Positions 53,631-64,000 of a stretch of 64,000 nucleotides of DNA are shown in pieces. Below the pieces are notes generated by a model. The model was not told the origin of the DNA and did no database searches. It was given only the letters and a program-made list of their open reading frames with translations. Each line of letters begins with the position of its first letter. Position 1 is the stretch's first letter. This DNA comes from Acidobacteriaceae bacterium TAA 166 (lineage in GTDB: Bacteria; Acidobacteriota; Terriglobia; Terriglobales; Acidobacteriaceae). The stretch covers positions 1,728,001-1,792,000 of the forward strand of contig ATWD01000001.1 in the NCBI GenBank assembly GCA_000421065.1, in the 5' to 3' direction. The translations under genes were made by a program, and so were the position numbers.

Positions 53631-54410
53631 ATGCCAATGGAAACGAATGCCGTTACCCCAAAGAAAATTGCGATTGTCACCGGTGGCAGTCGCGGTATTG
53701 GCCGCAGCACGGTTGAGAGCCTCGCAAGACACGGGGTTAATACGATCTTCACCTATCACACTCATGGCACGGACGCGGTCGCGGTCGTTGCGGCGGCGAA
53801 AGACGCAGGAGCGGAAGCCATCGCCTTGCAACTGGACGCCGGAAACATCGCATCGTTCGATCTCTTTGTCGAAAGCTTGAAAGACGCGCTGTCAAAGCTC
53901 GGAGCCACGCGCTTTGACTTTCTGGTCAACAACGCCGGCAACAACCACCGCAACATGCCGTTTGAAGCGGCAACCGAGGAAGAGTTCGATAGTGTCCTCA
54001 AGGTCCATTTCAAAGGAGTTTTCTTCCTGACGCAGAAGCTTCTTCCTCTCATCAACGACGGGGGACGGATCGTCAACGTGTCGACGGCCAGAACTCGCTT
54101 TGCCTCGCCAGGTGGTGCCGTTTACGCATCGATGAAGGGCGCAGTCGAGGTGCTGTCGAAGCACCTGGCGAAGGAACTCGGCCCGCGAAAGATTGCCGTT
54201 AACGTTGTTGCTCCGGGAGCGACAGAGACAGATTTCAGCGGCGGCATCGTTCGCGACAACCCTGGAGTGAACAAAAGGGTGGCGGAAGCAACAGCACTGG
54301 GGCGAGCAGGTCTTCCCGACGACATCGGCCGGATGATCGCGTCGCTGCTCTCCGAGGACAATCGCTGGATCAATGCAGAGCGCATCGAGGTAACGGGCGG
54401 CTACGTTTAG
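53631..54410 (+). CDS. SDR-family oxidoreductase (classical short-chain dehydrogenase)
   Basis: The 259-residue enzyme has the cofactor motif VTGGSRGIGRST (Gly-x3-Gly-x-Gly, about 15-22), the NNAG motif in FLVNNAGNNH, Ser in VNVSTARTRFASPGG and the catalytic YASMKGAV. PGATETDF follows, as in FabG-type SDRs. The Ser-Tyr-Lys triad is thus complete. It is NAD(P)-dependent with unknown substrate. GGAGATCTAG before the ATG. It is paired with a second SDR 25 nt downstream. Confidence 0.9.
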   Translation: MPMETNAVTPKKIAIVTGGSRGIGRSTVESLARHGVNTIFTYHTHGTDAVAVVAAAKDAGAEAIALQLDAGNIASFDLFVESLKDALSKLGATRFDFLVNNAGNNHRNMPFEAATEEEFDSVLKVHFKGVFFLTQKLLPLINDGGRIVNVSTARTRFASPGGAVYASMKGAVEVLSKHLAKELGPRKIAVNVVAPGATETDFSGGIVRDNPGVNKRVAEATALGRAGLPDDIGRMIASLLSEDNRWINAERIEVTGGYV

Positions 54411-54435
54411 GCGGTCCATAAAGGAGGACCAGAGG

Positions 54436-55371
54436 ATGCGGACCAATACAACTGATCGCAAAGCATACATCATCACCGGCCCGACGTCGGGCATCGGCCT
54501 GGCCACTGCCTTTGAGGTGGCGAAACACGGCACCGTCGTCCTGGTCGGGCGCGATCGTGAAAAGCTCAGCAAGCTCGAGAAGGCTCTTGATCAAAAGGGC
54601 GGTCGCGCCGTGTCGGTCGTGTGCGACCTGTCCGATATCGCCAGCGTGCGCCGCGCGGCGGCAGAGATCATCGCCCTCCGTCTTCCGATTGCAGGTCTGC
54701 TCAACAACGCGGGCATCATGCAGATGGGCGTCGCTACGAAGAACGCGCTGGGCTGGGACATGACGTTCGCAACCAACCACCTCGGTCCGTTCGCGCTGAC
54801 GGAGGCGCTCCTACCGCATCTTCCCGATGGCACGAACGTCGTCTTCATCGTTTCCGCCGTGGAAGATCCTGAGCGCAAACCCGCCGTGGCTTTCGGTTTT
54901 CGCGGCGGTCGCTATATCTCGGCGACGGCGAGCGCGCACGCCGAGTGGCAACCCGGCGGTTCCGTGAAGCCGGGGATGGACTCCTACGCAACCTCCAAGC
55001 AAGCCATCCTTGCTGCGACGTTAGCGTTCGCCCGCGAGACCCCACGGCTGCACTTCAACGCGGTCGAACCGGGCGTAAACCCAACCACCGGTCTGGGGGG
55101 CGACAGCGCAGGAGCTTTCGTGCGCTTCCTGCAGAAGTCCATCATGCCGCTGCTCGTACCGTTGTTCATGCCCTTCATGAAGATTTTGAGCACCCCGAAG
55201 CGGGCCGGGCGCGTGATCACGAAAATCCTGACGGATACCTCGGGGCGGACCGGCGTCTACTACGACGAAGGCGGCCATCCGATGCAAGGCTCCGCGCTCG
55301 TGCGCGATCCGAAGTTCCAGGACCGCGTTGTGACGGAGACGCGCGCATTGCTGATGGCGGTTCGGGGATAG
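54436..55371 (+). CDS. SDR-family oxidoreductase (retinol-dehydrogenase/WW-domain-like branch)
   Basis: A 311-residue SDR, longer than the classical type. TGPTSGIGLATAFEVAKHG at the start holds the GxxxGxG motif; LLNNAGIM, TNHLGPFALTEALLPHL and IVSAVEDP follow; the catalytic pair is in DSYATSKQAILAATL. The C-terminal extension (about 210-300: RFLQKSIMPLLVPLFMPFMKIL) has hydrophobic helices that may contact membrane or dimer. This matches NAD(P)-dependent retinol-dehydrogenase-like SDRs. AAAGGAGG lies upstream of the ATG. It shares a promoter with the SDR gene before it. Confidence 0.88.
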   Translation: MRTNTTDRKAYIITGPTSGIGLATAFEVAKHGTVVLVGRDREKLSKLEKALDQKGGRAVSVVCDLSDIASVRRAAAEIIALRLPIAGLLNNAGIMQMGVATKNALGWDMTFATNHLGPFALTEALLPHLPDGTNVVFIVSAVEDPERKPAVAFGFRGGRYISATASAHAEWQPGGSVKPGMDSYATSKQAILAATLAFARETPRLHFNAVEPGVNPTTGLGGDSAGAFVRFLQKSIMPLLVPLFMPFMKILSTPKRAGRVITKILTDTSGRTGVYYDEGGHPMQGSALVRDPKFQDRVVTETRALLMAVRG

Positions 55372-55490
55372 ATAGAGAAGAATCGATCTCTATGTTTCCG
55401 TCGAGTACACGGTACTATGGGGACCCTGCGAAGCGGGAACACTGTTCGCCGATTTACAGGGACATGCTACTTTGTTGGCACGTACAAGAC

Positions 55491-55952
55491 CTATTTCAAG
55501 TTGCTATAGTCTTTGTCGCTGACCGGCTCTAACCATATCGTTTTCCCTTTTTGAGTTGGCGTAACCGCAATATAGGCAAAGCCACTGTTCCGCGCTGCAC
55601 CATGCCAGTGCTCTACGCCTGGAAGGCACTTGATGACATCTCCCTTATGAACAATCTGGACTGGCTTGCCCCTCTCCTGGTAATAGCCGGTGCCTTCGGT
55701 GATGAGCAGAACCTGACCGCCGGGATGGCTATGCCAATCCAGCTTCGCCCCAGCATCGTAGGTCGCTACCGCAATGCTGGAATCGAATGTACTATCTCCC
55801 ACGCTCAACTCATTCAGCCAGATGTTTCCGGTGTGATTCTTAACGGTGGACAGCTCCCCCTTGGGGAACGTTGCGTCTCCTGTTTGAGCCTTCGACTGAT
55901 GGCTGAAGACAAGGCCTACTGCGAGCGCGATCATCTGAAGTTGCTTTCTCAT
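55491..55952 (-). CDS. Exported cupin-domain protein
   Basis: The 153-residue protein has a signal peptide (about 1-23, LQMIALAVGLVFSHQSKAQ) and a single cupin: AKLDWHSHPGGQVLLITEGTGYYQERGKP (motif 1 with two His, then Glu-like position) and HKGDVIKCLPGVEHWHGAARNSGFAYIAV (motif 2 with His). It probably binds one metal in the periplasm. It is close to the cupin half of the next gene to the right (HWHGAARNS vs HWHGAAPNS), so the two are paralogues. Function unknown. Confidence 0.85.
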   Translation of the reverse strand: MRKQLQMIALAVGLVFSHQSKAQTGDATFPKGELSTVKNHTGNIWLNELSVGDSTFDSSIAVATYDAGAKLDWHSHPGGQVLLITEGTGYYQERGKPVQIVHKGDVIKCLPGVEHWHGAARNSGFAYIAVTPTQKGKTIWLEPVSDKDYSNLK

Positions 55953-56118
55953 GTCCGGGGATTCTCCTTTGTGCTCATCTCAATGCTTTGCTACAGATAT
56001 GCACCGCCCATCTCTGTTGACGGCACCATCGCTGCCCTCGCGGAGGATGGACGGTTCAAACGTTCCCCATTCCAGATTCCTTCGTCGGCATGGTTCTCCG
56101 TTCACGCGCCTTCGTTAT

Positions 56119-58011
<1,893 letters not shown>

Positions 58012-58030
58012 TTACGTGCTGCTCGAAATA

Positions 58031-58873
58031 TCAAGCCTGGCCACCGGACGGGAAATCGGTGCTGACGCTCAGCTCTTTCCAATCGTCCACCTCTTTCCGC
58101 TGCGCATCGAGTTCGGCGCTGATGATCTTGACAGCATCGCTGCCGAGCAGGAGCCGGAAGGGAGCCTTCTCCGATTCAACGATCTTGATCAGCGCACGCG
58201 CAGCACGCGCGGGATCACCGGGCTGTGTCCCGCTTGATTTGTCATTTTCTTTACGCCGTGGTCCCACCGTATCGGCATAGTCGTCAATCACCGTTTTTGT
58301 CCCCTTGAGGGAGCGTCCAGCGAAATCAGTCCGCATGGCGCCGGGCTCGACGACCACCACTCGGATGCCTAGCGGTCCAACCTCTTTGCGGAGCGCGTCC
58401 GACATCCCTTCGATCGCGAACTTGACGGCGGAATAGTAGCCCGACCCAGGATTGGACCATCGCCCGGCAATCGAGGAGATGTTCAGAATGGTGCCCTCCC
58501 GGCGTGTTCTCATTCCGGGAAGAACCGCTTTGATCAATGCGACATCGCCGAAAAACGTTGAGGCAAAAAGGTCGGCAACGTCCTTATCGTCACCTTCCTC
58601 TACCGCCGCTCGATAGCCATACCCGGCATTGTTGACCAGTACATCCACTCCGCCAAAGCGCTGTTCTGCAAGCTTGACCGCAGACGCGATCTGGTCCGGC
58701 TTCGTCACGTCCAGCGCGGCCGCTACTCCTGTCTGGGGAAAAGCAGAAGTCAAATCCTCGACATCCTCCACCTTCCGGGCAGTGATGACGGCGTTGTATC
58801 CGGCTTCTAGAACTGCTTGCGCAAGGCTGCGCCCGATTCCTGAAGAACATCCCGTGATCAGCCAAGTCTTCAT
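58031..58873 (-). CDS. SDR-family oxidoreductase
   Basis: The 280-residue SDR opens with KTWLITGCSSGIGRSLAQAVLEAG (GxxxGxG), then LVNNAGYGYRAAVEE, ILNISSIAGRWSNPGSGYYSAVKFAIEGMSDALRKEV, where the catalytic Ser and the Y-x3-K (YYSAVK) are found, and VEPGAMRTDFAGRSL. The type is often annotated oxidoreductase/17-beta-HSD-like. The ATG at 58873 follows AGAGGATGTT; the longer frame is not used. It is in the same direction as the aldo/keto reductase that follows 40 nt downstream. Confidence 0.9.
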   Translation of the reverse strand: MKTWLITGCSSGIGRSLAQAVLEAGYNAVITARKVEDVEDLTSAFPQTGVAAALDVTKPDQIASAVKLAEQRFGGVDVLVNNAGYGYRAAVEEGDDKDVADLFASTFFGDVALIKAVLPGMRTRREGTILNISSIAGRWSNPGSGYYSAVKFAIEGMSDALRKEVGPLGIRVVVVEPGAMRTDFAGRSLKGTKTVIDDYADTVGPRRKENDKSSGTQPGDPARAARALIKIVESEKAPFRLLLGSDAVKIISAELDAQRKEVDDWKELSVSTDFPSGGQA

Positions 58874-58933
58874 AACATCCTCTCTTTCGCCTCTGCTAAG
58901 AAGCACTAGCAGATTCACTCTCGACGTTTGTGA

Positions 58934-59440
58934 CTAATTCTTATTGCTATCCACTTTGACCGGCCTAAGCAGGTGCGAGAACGTGAGTTGGCCCATCTTC
59001 CACTTGCCGTTTTCTTTGATGTACACCTCGGTCACCATGAAAGGATTTGTGACCTCCTTTCCACCCACTACTGCCACCAAATCAATGTCATTGAGCAGGA
59101 TCGCTGTGTCGCCGATGATGCGAACATCACTTGCGTAAACGAAAGCCTTCTTGTACCAGATGCCGCCGCTTTTGATCGTCGCCAGCTCCTGGGTTTTGCC
59201 CCAGGTTCCCCCCATGTGAGTGAACATGGCTTTGTCATCAAAAAGGGTTTCTAAGGAATCTACCTTCTTGTCGGCCATCCAATCCCATTTCGCTTTTGAG
59301 AGATCGAGGACTTCCTGTTGCTCAGGTGTATGAGTTGCGGCAGTCTTAATAGTTTCCGTTGGTGGTGCCGGCGATTGCTGTGCGCTGGACGATTGCATAA
59401 GCAGCGTTGATAGGAATACGCCTAACATCAAAGTTTTCAT
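58934..59440 (-). CDS. Exported SnoaL/DUF4440-like protein
   Basis: The 168-residue protein has a signal peptide (about 1-20, MLGVFLSTLLMQSSSAQ) and an NTF2-like domain: LSKAKWDWMADKKVDSLETLFDDKAMFTHMGGTWGK, IIGDTAILLNDIDLVAVVGG and FMVTEVYIKENGKWKMGQLTFS. This matches the DUF4440 group; function unknown. The ATG at 59440 has AAGGAGAGAGACAC in front. It lies 66 nt after the Tat-exported aldo/keto reductase gene and may serve in the same compartment. Confidence 0.82.
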   Translation of the reverse strand: MKTLMLGVFLSTLLMQSSSAQQSPAPPTETIKTAATHTPEQQEVLDLSKAKWDWMADKKVDSLETLFDDKAMFTHMGGTWGKTQELATIKSGGIWYKKAFVYASDVRIIGDTAILLNDIDLVAVVGGKEVTNPFMVTEVYIKENGKWKMGQLTFSHLLRPVKVDSNKN

Positions 59441-59506
59441 GTGTCTCTCTCCTTGTGTGATTGGCCGGTGCAGGAACTTGAAGTAGCGTGGCTGATCGTT
59501 CACGTT

Positions 59507-60679
<1,173 letters not shown>

Positions 60680-60714
60680 GTTCTTCCTTTCCTCACTTCA
60701 GTGGGAGTGAGCTA

Positions 60715-61722
<1,008 letters not shown>

Positions 61723-61872
61723 TTACTGCCCGCTCGATAAAGCAAGCACAGTTGTAGGTTAGGATTGCGGCCAAGCTCCTTGCCCTGCGAAATGCGCCAA
61801 TCTTCCGGCCGATGACGACAATATTTGTCGCTTTCACTATTGGTGGCTGCAGTTATTGCCTGCCTCAATCAC

Positions 61873-62490
61873 TCAGAGTTGCGCCTCGGCGGACCGCAAC
61901 CAATCTTTGACGCTGTTCAACGTGTCGCGCTCCTGATCGCACTTGAGAGAGAAAGGTTCCAGGATTTTTGCGCGAGGAGCGAGTTTGGCGATGGTCTCCG
62001 GCGCACTACCTGCGCCGCAACAGCCATACGTGAAGAATGGAACCAGCGTCTTGCCGGAGAGATCGTGCGTGGCTAAGAAAGTACGCACGGGAGCCGGAAG
62101 GGCTGTCCCCCAGATAGGTGATCCCAGGAAGACGACATCGTATTCCTTGATTTCAGAAACGCTCTCGGCCAAGCGCGGAGGCGTGGCCGACTCGCGCATC
62201 CGCGAGGCCCACGCAACCATCTCCTCGTAGTCTTCGGGCCACGGGGTCGCCGTGCGTATCTCGAAGATGTCGGCAGAGAAGGTGCGTTTCAGTTGACCCG
62301 CGATGACGCGCGTATTACCGCTACGGGAAAGGTACGCCACTAGCTTCCGGCTAGATTCATTCGGCTCAGCGAAGACCTCGCTCAACGCGGCGGTACATCC
62401 GATATTTCCGACTGCTAATCCGCATCCGAAGACCGACATCGCTAGTGCGTACAGTGTTTCTCGCCGAGTCGCTCTTGATCCTTCAGCCAT
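61873..62490 (-). CDS. Exported flavodoxin
   Basis: The 205-residue protein carries an N-terminal leader of the Tat or lipoprotein kind (ATRRETLYALAMSVFGCGLAVGNIGC) followed by a flavodoxin fold: VAYLSRSGNTRVIAGQLKRTF binds the FMN phosphate, then DVVFLGSPIWGTALPAPVRTFLATHDLSGKTLVPFFTYG. This flavodoxin group often lies near aldo/keto reductases. The signal would place an FMN electron carrier outside the cytoplasm. The ATG at 62490 has AAGGAGGAATCC in front. Whether the leader is functional is not certain. Confidence 0.85.
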   Translation of the reverse strand: MAEGSRATRRETLYALAMSVFGCGLAVGNIGCTAALSEVFAEPNESSRKLVAYLSRSGNTRVIAGQLKRTFSADIFEIRTATPWPEDYEEMVAWASRMRESATPPRLAESVSEIKEYDVVFLGSPIWGTALPAPVRTFLATHDLSGKTLVPFFTYGCCGAGSAPETIAKLAPRAKILEPFSLKCDQERDTLNSVKDWLRSAEAQL

Positions 62491-62604
62491 AAAGGATTCC
62501 TCCTTCTTCTCTATCTCTTCTCGCCAAGCAATTCCGGAACTCCTGTCTTCTTCTAAAGGACACCCCTTAGACCAGCAAGTTTTCAATCTTGATCGGCAAT
62601 TCGC

Positions 62605-62760
62605 GGAGAGTGGGCCAGCTGGCTTACCGGTGTCGCCGATCTGCACATCGACCTTCTCCACAGGCACTCCCGCTTTGCATTTACCGCCTGCGCGAATATG
62701 GTGTAGGTCCCGGTTCCGATGTCCTGTGTTCCGCAGATGATGGTCGCCGCGACGACAACT
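62605..62760 (-). pseudogene. Frameshifted remnant of a xanthine-dehydrogenase-type molybdenum-binding subunit
   Basis: In one minus-strand frame (62729-62685) TQDIGTGTYTIFAQA is read, and in another (62691-62605) GVPVEKVDVQIGDT..PAGP. In XDH/YagR/CoxL-type subunits these two motifs follow each other directly, so a single-base frameshift near 62685 has split them. Both ends run into sequence without the GGS motif expected next. It is a short relic, not an active gene. It lies between the flavodoxin and the sugar dehydrogenase. Confidence 0.75.
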
Positions 62761-62889
62761 GCCGTGGAACGGAGAAACCACCGGCGATTTCTGCGTCCGC
62801 TCTCTGTTTGATCAACCGCGTTTTCGAGCTTCAGCACGAGAGCTCCTCTCACAAAACCGGTTGGGCCTGCTGTAACAGGCGTTAGGACG

Positions 62890-64000
62890 CTATTCGATGC
62901 TCTCGATGCGGCGAATTATACCGTCGCTCTTGGTCGTGAGGTAGATTTCTCCGTCGCTATCCGTGGCAAGGCGTAGATCGGTTCTCGGAGGGAAGGTGCG
63001 CGCCGCCCGGAATGCTGCAACAGCACCAGAGGGAGGTGTAGCCCCAGATGTCGCGCCTGCAGGAGGTGCCCCGGTTGCAGGAGATGTTGCGGGTGCGGGA
63101 GGGGCAGCTGGTACGCGCGTCTTTGCGCGAGCCGCCGCAATCTGTGGAAGGTCGGTCTTGATTTCGGTGTACGAAGCAAGCGTCGTCGGATCACCGTCGG
63201 TTGAAGCGATCAAGTCGGCCATTTTGGCATAGAAGATGCGGCCGGAGGTGATGTCGCCAAACACCACGCAGCCCTGCAGTGCAGGCCACTCCTTACCCCG
63301 ATAGACAAAGCCGCCAGCGATGGCGTTGCCTTCGACCGTGGTCTTGTAGGCCAATGCGGAGTCCTGCAACGGCACGCGATCAGCCAACGTCACGGTGTCG
63401 GAGATACGCAGCGGCACAGTCTTGTCCGCAGAGAGCGGGCCATAAATGGGGCTCTCTGGCTTGAACTCTGGCCCTTCACGCAGGGGATAGCCGTAATTGG
63501 CACCCCGCCGGATGATGTCGATCGTCTCGTAGCGAAGACCCATGTTCGAACCAATCACAAATGCAAGCAGGTTCGCCTGATGGGGTGACTCGATATCCCA
63601 TGCCATGCGATGTGGGTTGCGCATGCCATAAGCCCATATCTCTTTGCGCGCACCTGGAGTGGAGAAGAACGGATTGTCTCTGGGGATGCGGTATTGTCCG
63701 TTTTCACTTACTTCGCTTGTCGAGACATGCTCGCGCAAGTCAGGTACGATGCGAATGATCTTCCCACCAAAGTGGTCGAGCCGTTGCGGATTCAAGCGCC
63801 GCACATCATCCAGTTCTCCGGTGCCACCGTCTCCGGTCGAAACGTAGAGTACCCTCCAATCCGGATCACCGCGACGCGCAGTCGGATTGAAGGTGACATC
63901 GTCCGTAGGATGGATGCCGTTCAACAACTCAACTCGTAGAATTTCCCGGGCCGTTCCTTCGAACTTCGTGTCCTTGATGTTTTTGTCTGTCCATTCGACC
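62890..64000 (-). CDS. PQQ-dependent sugar dehydrogenase (glucose/sorbosone dehydrogenase-like), 5' part outside window
   Basis: The frame is open to the end of the window, so the N terminus is missing. The visible 369 or so residues form part of a six-bladed propeller of the soluble glucose/sorbosone dehydrogenase (GSDH) type: YVSTGDGGTGELDD, GGKIIRIVPD, IPRDNPFF, EIWAYGMRNPHRMAWD, GANYGYPLREGPEF and GFVYRGKEWPALQG, which match this family. A long Pro/Ala-rich insert near AARAKTRVPAAPPAPATSP and a final DGEIYLTTKSDGIIRRIE follow. Enzymes of this type oxidise sugars in the periplasm with PQQ or a related cofactor; the substrate is unknown. Confidence 0.85.
   Translation of the reverse strand, partial: VEWTDKNIKDTKFEGTAREILRVELLNGIHPTDDVTFNPTARRGDPDWRVLYVSTGDGGTGELDDVRRLNPQRLDHFGGKIIRIVPDLREHVSTSEVSENGQYRIPRDNPFFSTPGARKEIWAYGMRNPHRMAWDIESPHQANLLAFVIGSNMGLRYETIDIIRRGANYGYPLREGPEFKPESPIYGPLSADKTVPLRISDTVTLADRVPLQDSALAYKTTVEGNAIAGGFVYRGKEWPALQGCVVFGDITSGRIFYAKMADLIASTDGDPTTLASYTEIKTDLPQIAAARAKTRVPAAPPAPATSPATGAPPAGATSGATPPSGAVAAFRAARTFPPRTDLRLATDSDGEIYLTTKSDGIIRRIESIE

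Noticed and set aside
62583-62852. Small Tat-signal protein (RRNRRWFLRST leader)
   Set aside because: The segment after it reads as a conserved motif of molybdenum hydroxylases that continues in another frame, so a decayed gene explains it better.

Overview
The window is bacterial, moderately GC-rich and densely packed with ATGA/TGATG-type gene overlaps and strong ribosome binding sites. No rRNA, tRNA, CRISPR array or complete mobile element was recognised. The gene families suggest an acidobacterium of the Terriglobia type (Granulicella/Terriglobus-like). The pointers are a formate dehydrogenase with the residue pattern of NADP-dependent enzymes, a TonB receptor carrying a carboxypeptidase-regulatory-like domain, small ECF sigma/anti-sigma pairs, and many oxidoreductases of soil bacteria. 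This taxonomic call is an inference.

Region 1 (1-16 kb) is mainly housekeeping. It holds the end of an acetate-transporter-like gene, a cyclophilin-like protein, a dynamin-like GTPase fused to a Cys-rich domain, and enolase with a palindromic leader. Next comes a six-gene Hyf-like membrane complex (5013-12417) whose large subunit has lost the cysteines that bind NiFe, placing it among the energy-converting hydrogenase-related (Ehr) complexes. ilvD, a universal stress protein, a DUF1345-like membrane protein and a histidine phosphatase follow.

Region 2 (16-33 kb) has a LysR/flavin monooxygenase pair and an iron-uptake block on the minus strand: ECF sigma, zinc anti-sigma, TonB receptor, PepSY protein, a 61-residue membrane protein and an Rrf2 regulator. 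An AraC regulator then precedes aldo/keto reductase, SRPBCC protein, formate dehydrogenase (predicted NADP-specific) and a second aldo/keto reductase. A GNAT gene broken by an in-frame TAA closes the region.

Region 3 (33-48 kb) is one minus-strand copper/metal-handling cluster. It contains a P-type ATPase with YHS and metal-binding modules, a separate YHS protein, a CorE-like sigma factor with a Cys-rich tail, a CRP-family regulator with N-terminal cysteines, periplasmic Met/His-rich proteins, a monoheme cytochrome c, a TolC-like channel and a multicopper oxidase. It also contains a trio that looks like a transmembrane electron conduit: an FAD/2Fe-2S reductase with a periplasmic domain, a b-type membrane protein and a seven-heme cytochrome c. 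Two TGTGA-N6-TCACA-type CRP boxes, each with a TAnnnT -10 at class II spacing, lie at likely promoters of the cluster.

Region 4 (48-64 kb) is accessory redox metabolism. It has AraC with PobA, TetR with a TetX-like flavin monooxygenase around a large nested palindrome, a second TetR with two SDRs, exported cupins, three related aldo/keto reductases (one with a Tat signal), an SDR, a SnoaL-like protein, an exported flavodoxin, a frameshifted remnant of a xanthine-dehydrogenase-type molybdenum subunit, and the C-terminal part of a PQQ-type sugar dehydrogenase running off the end. Two of the TetR-linked promoters predict leaderless mRNAs.
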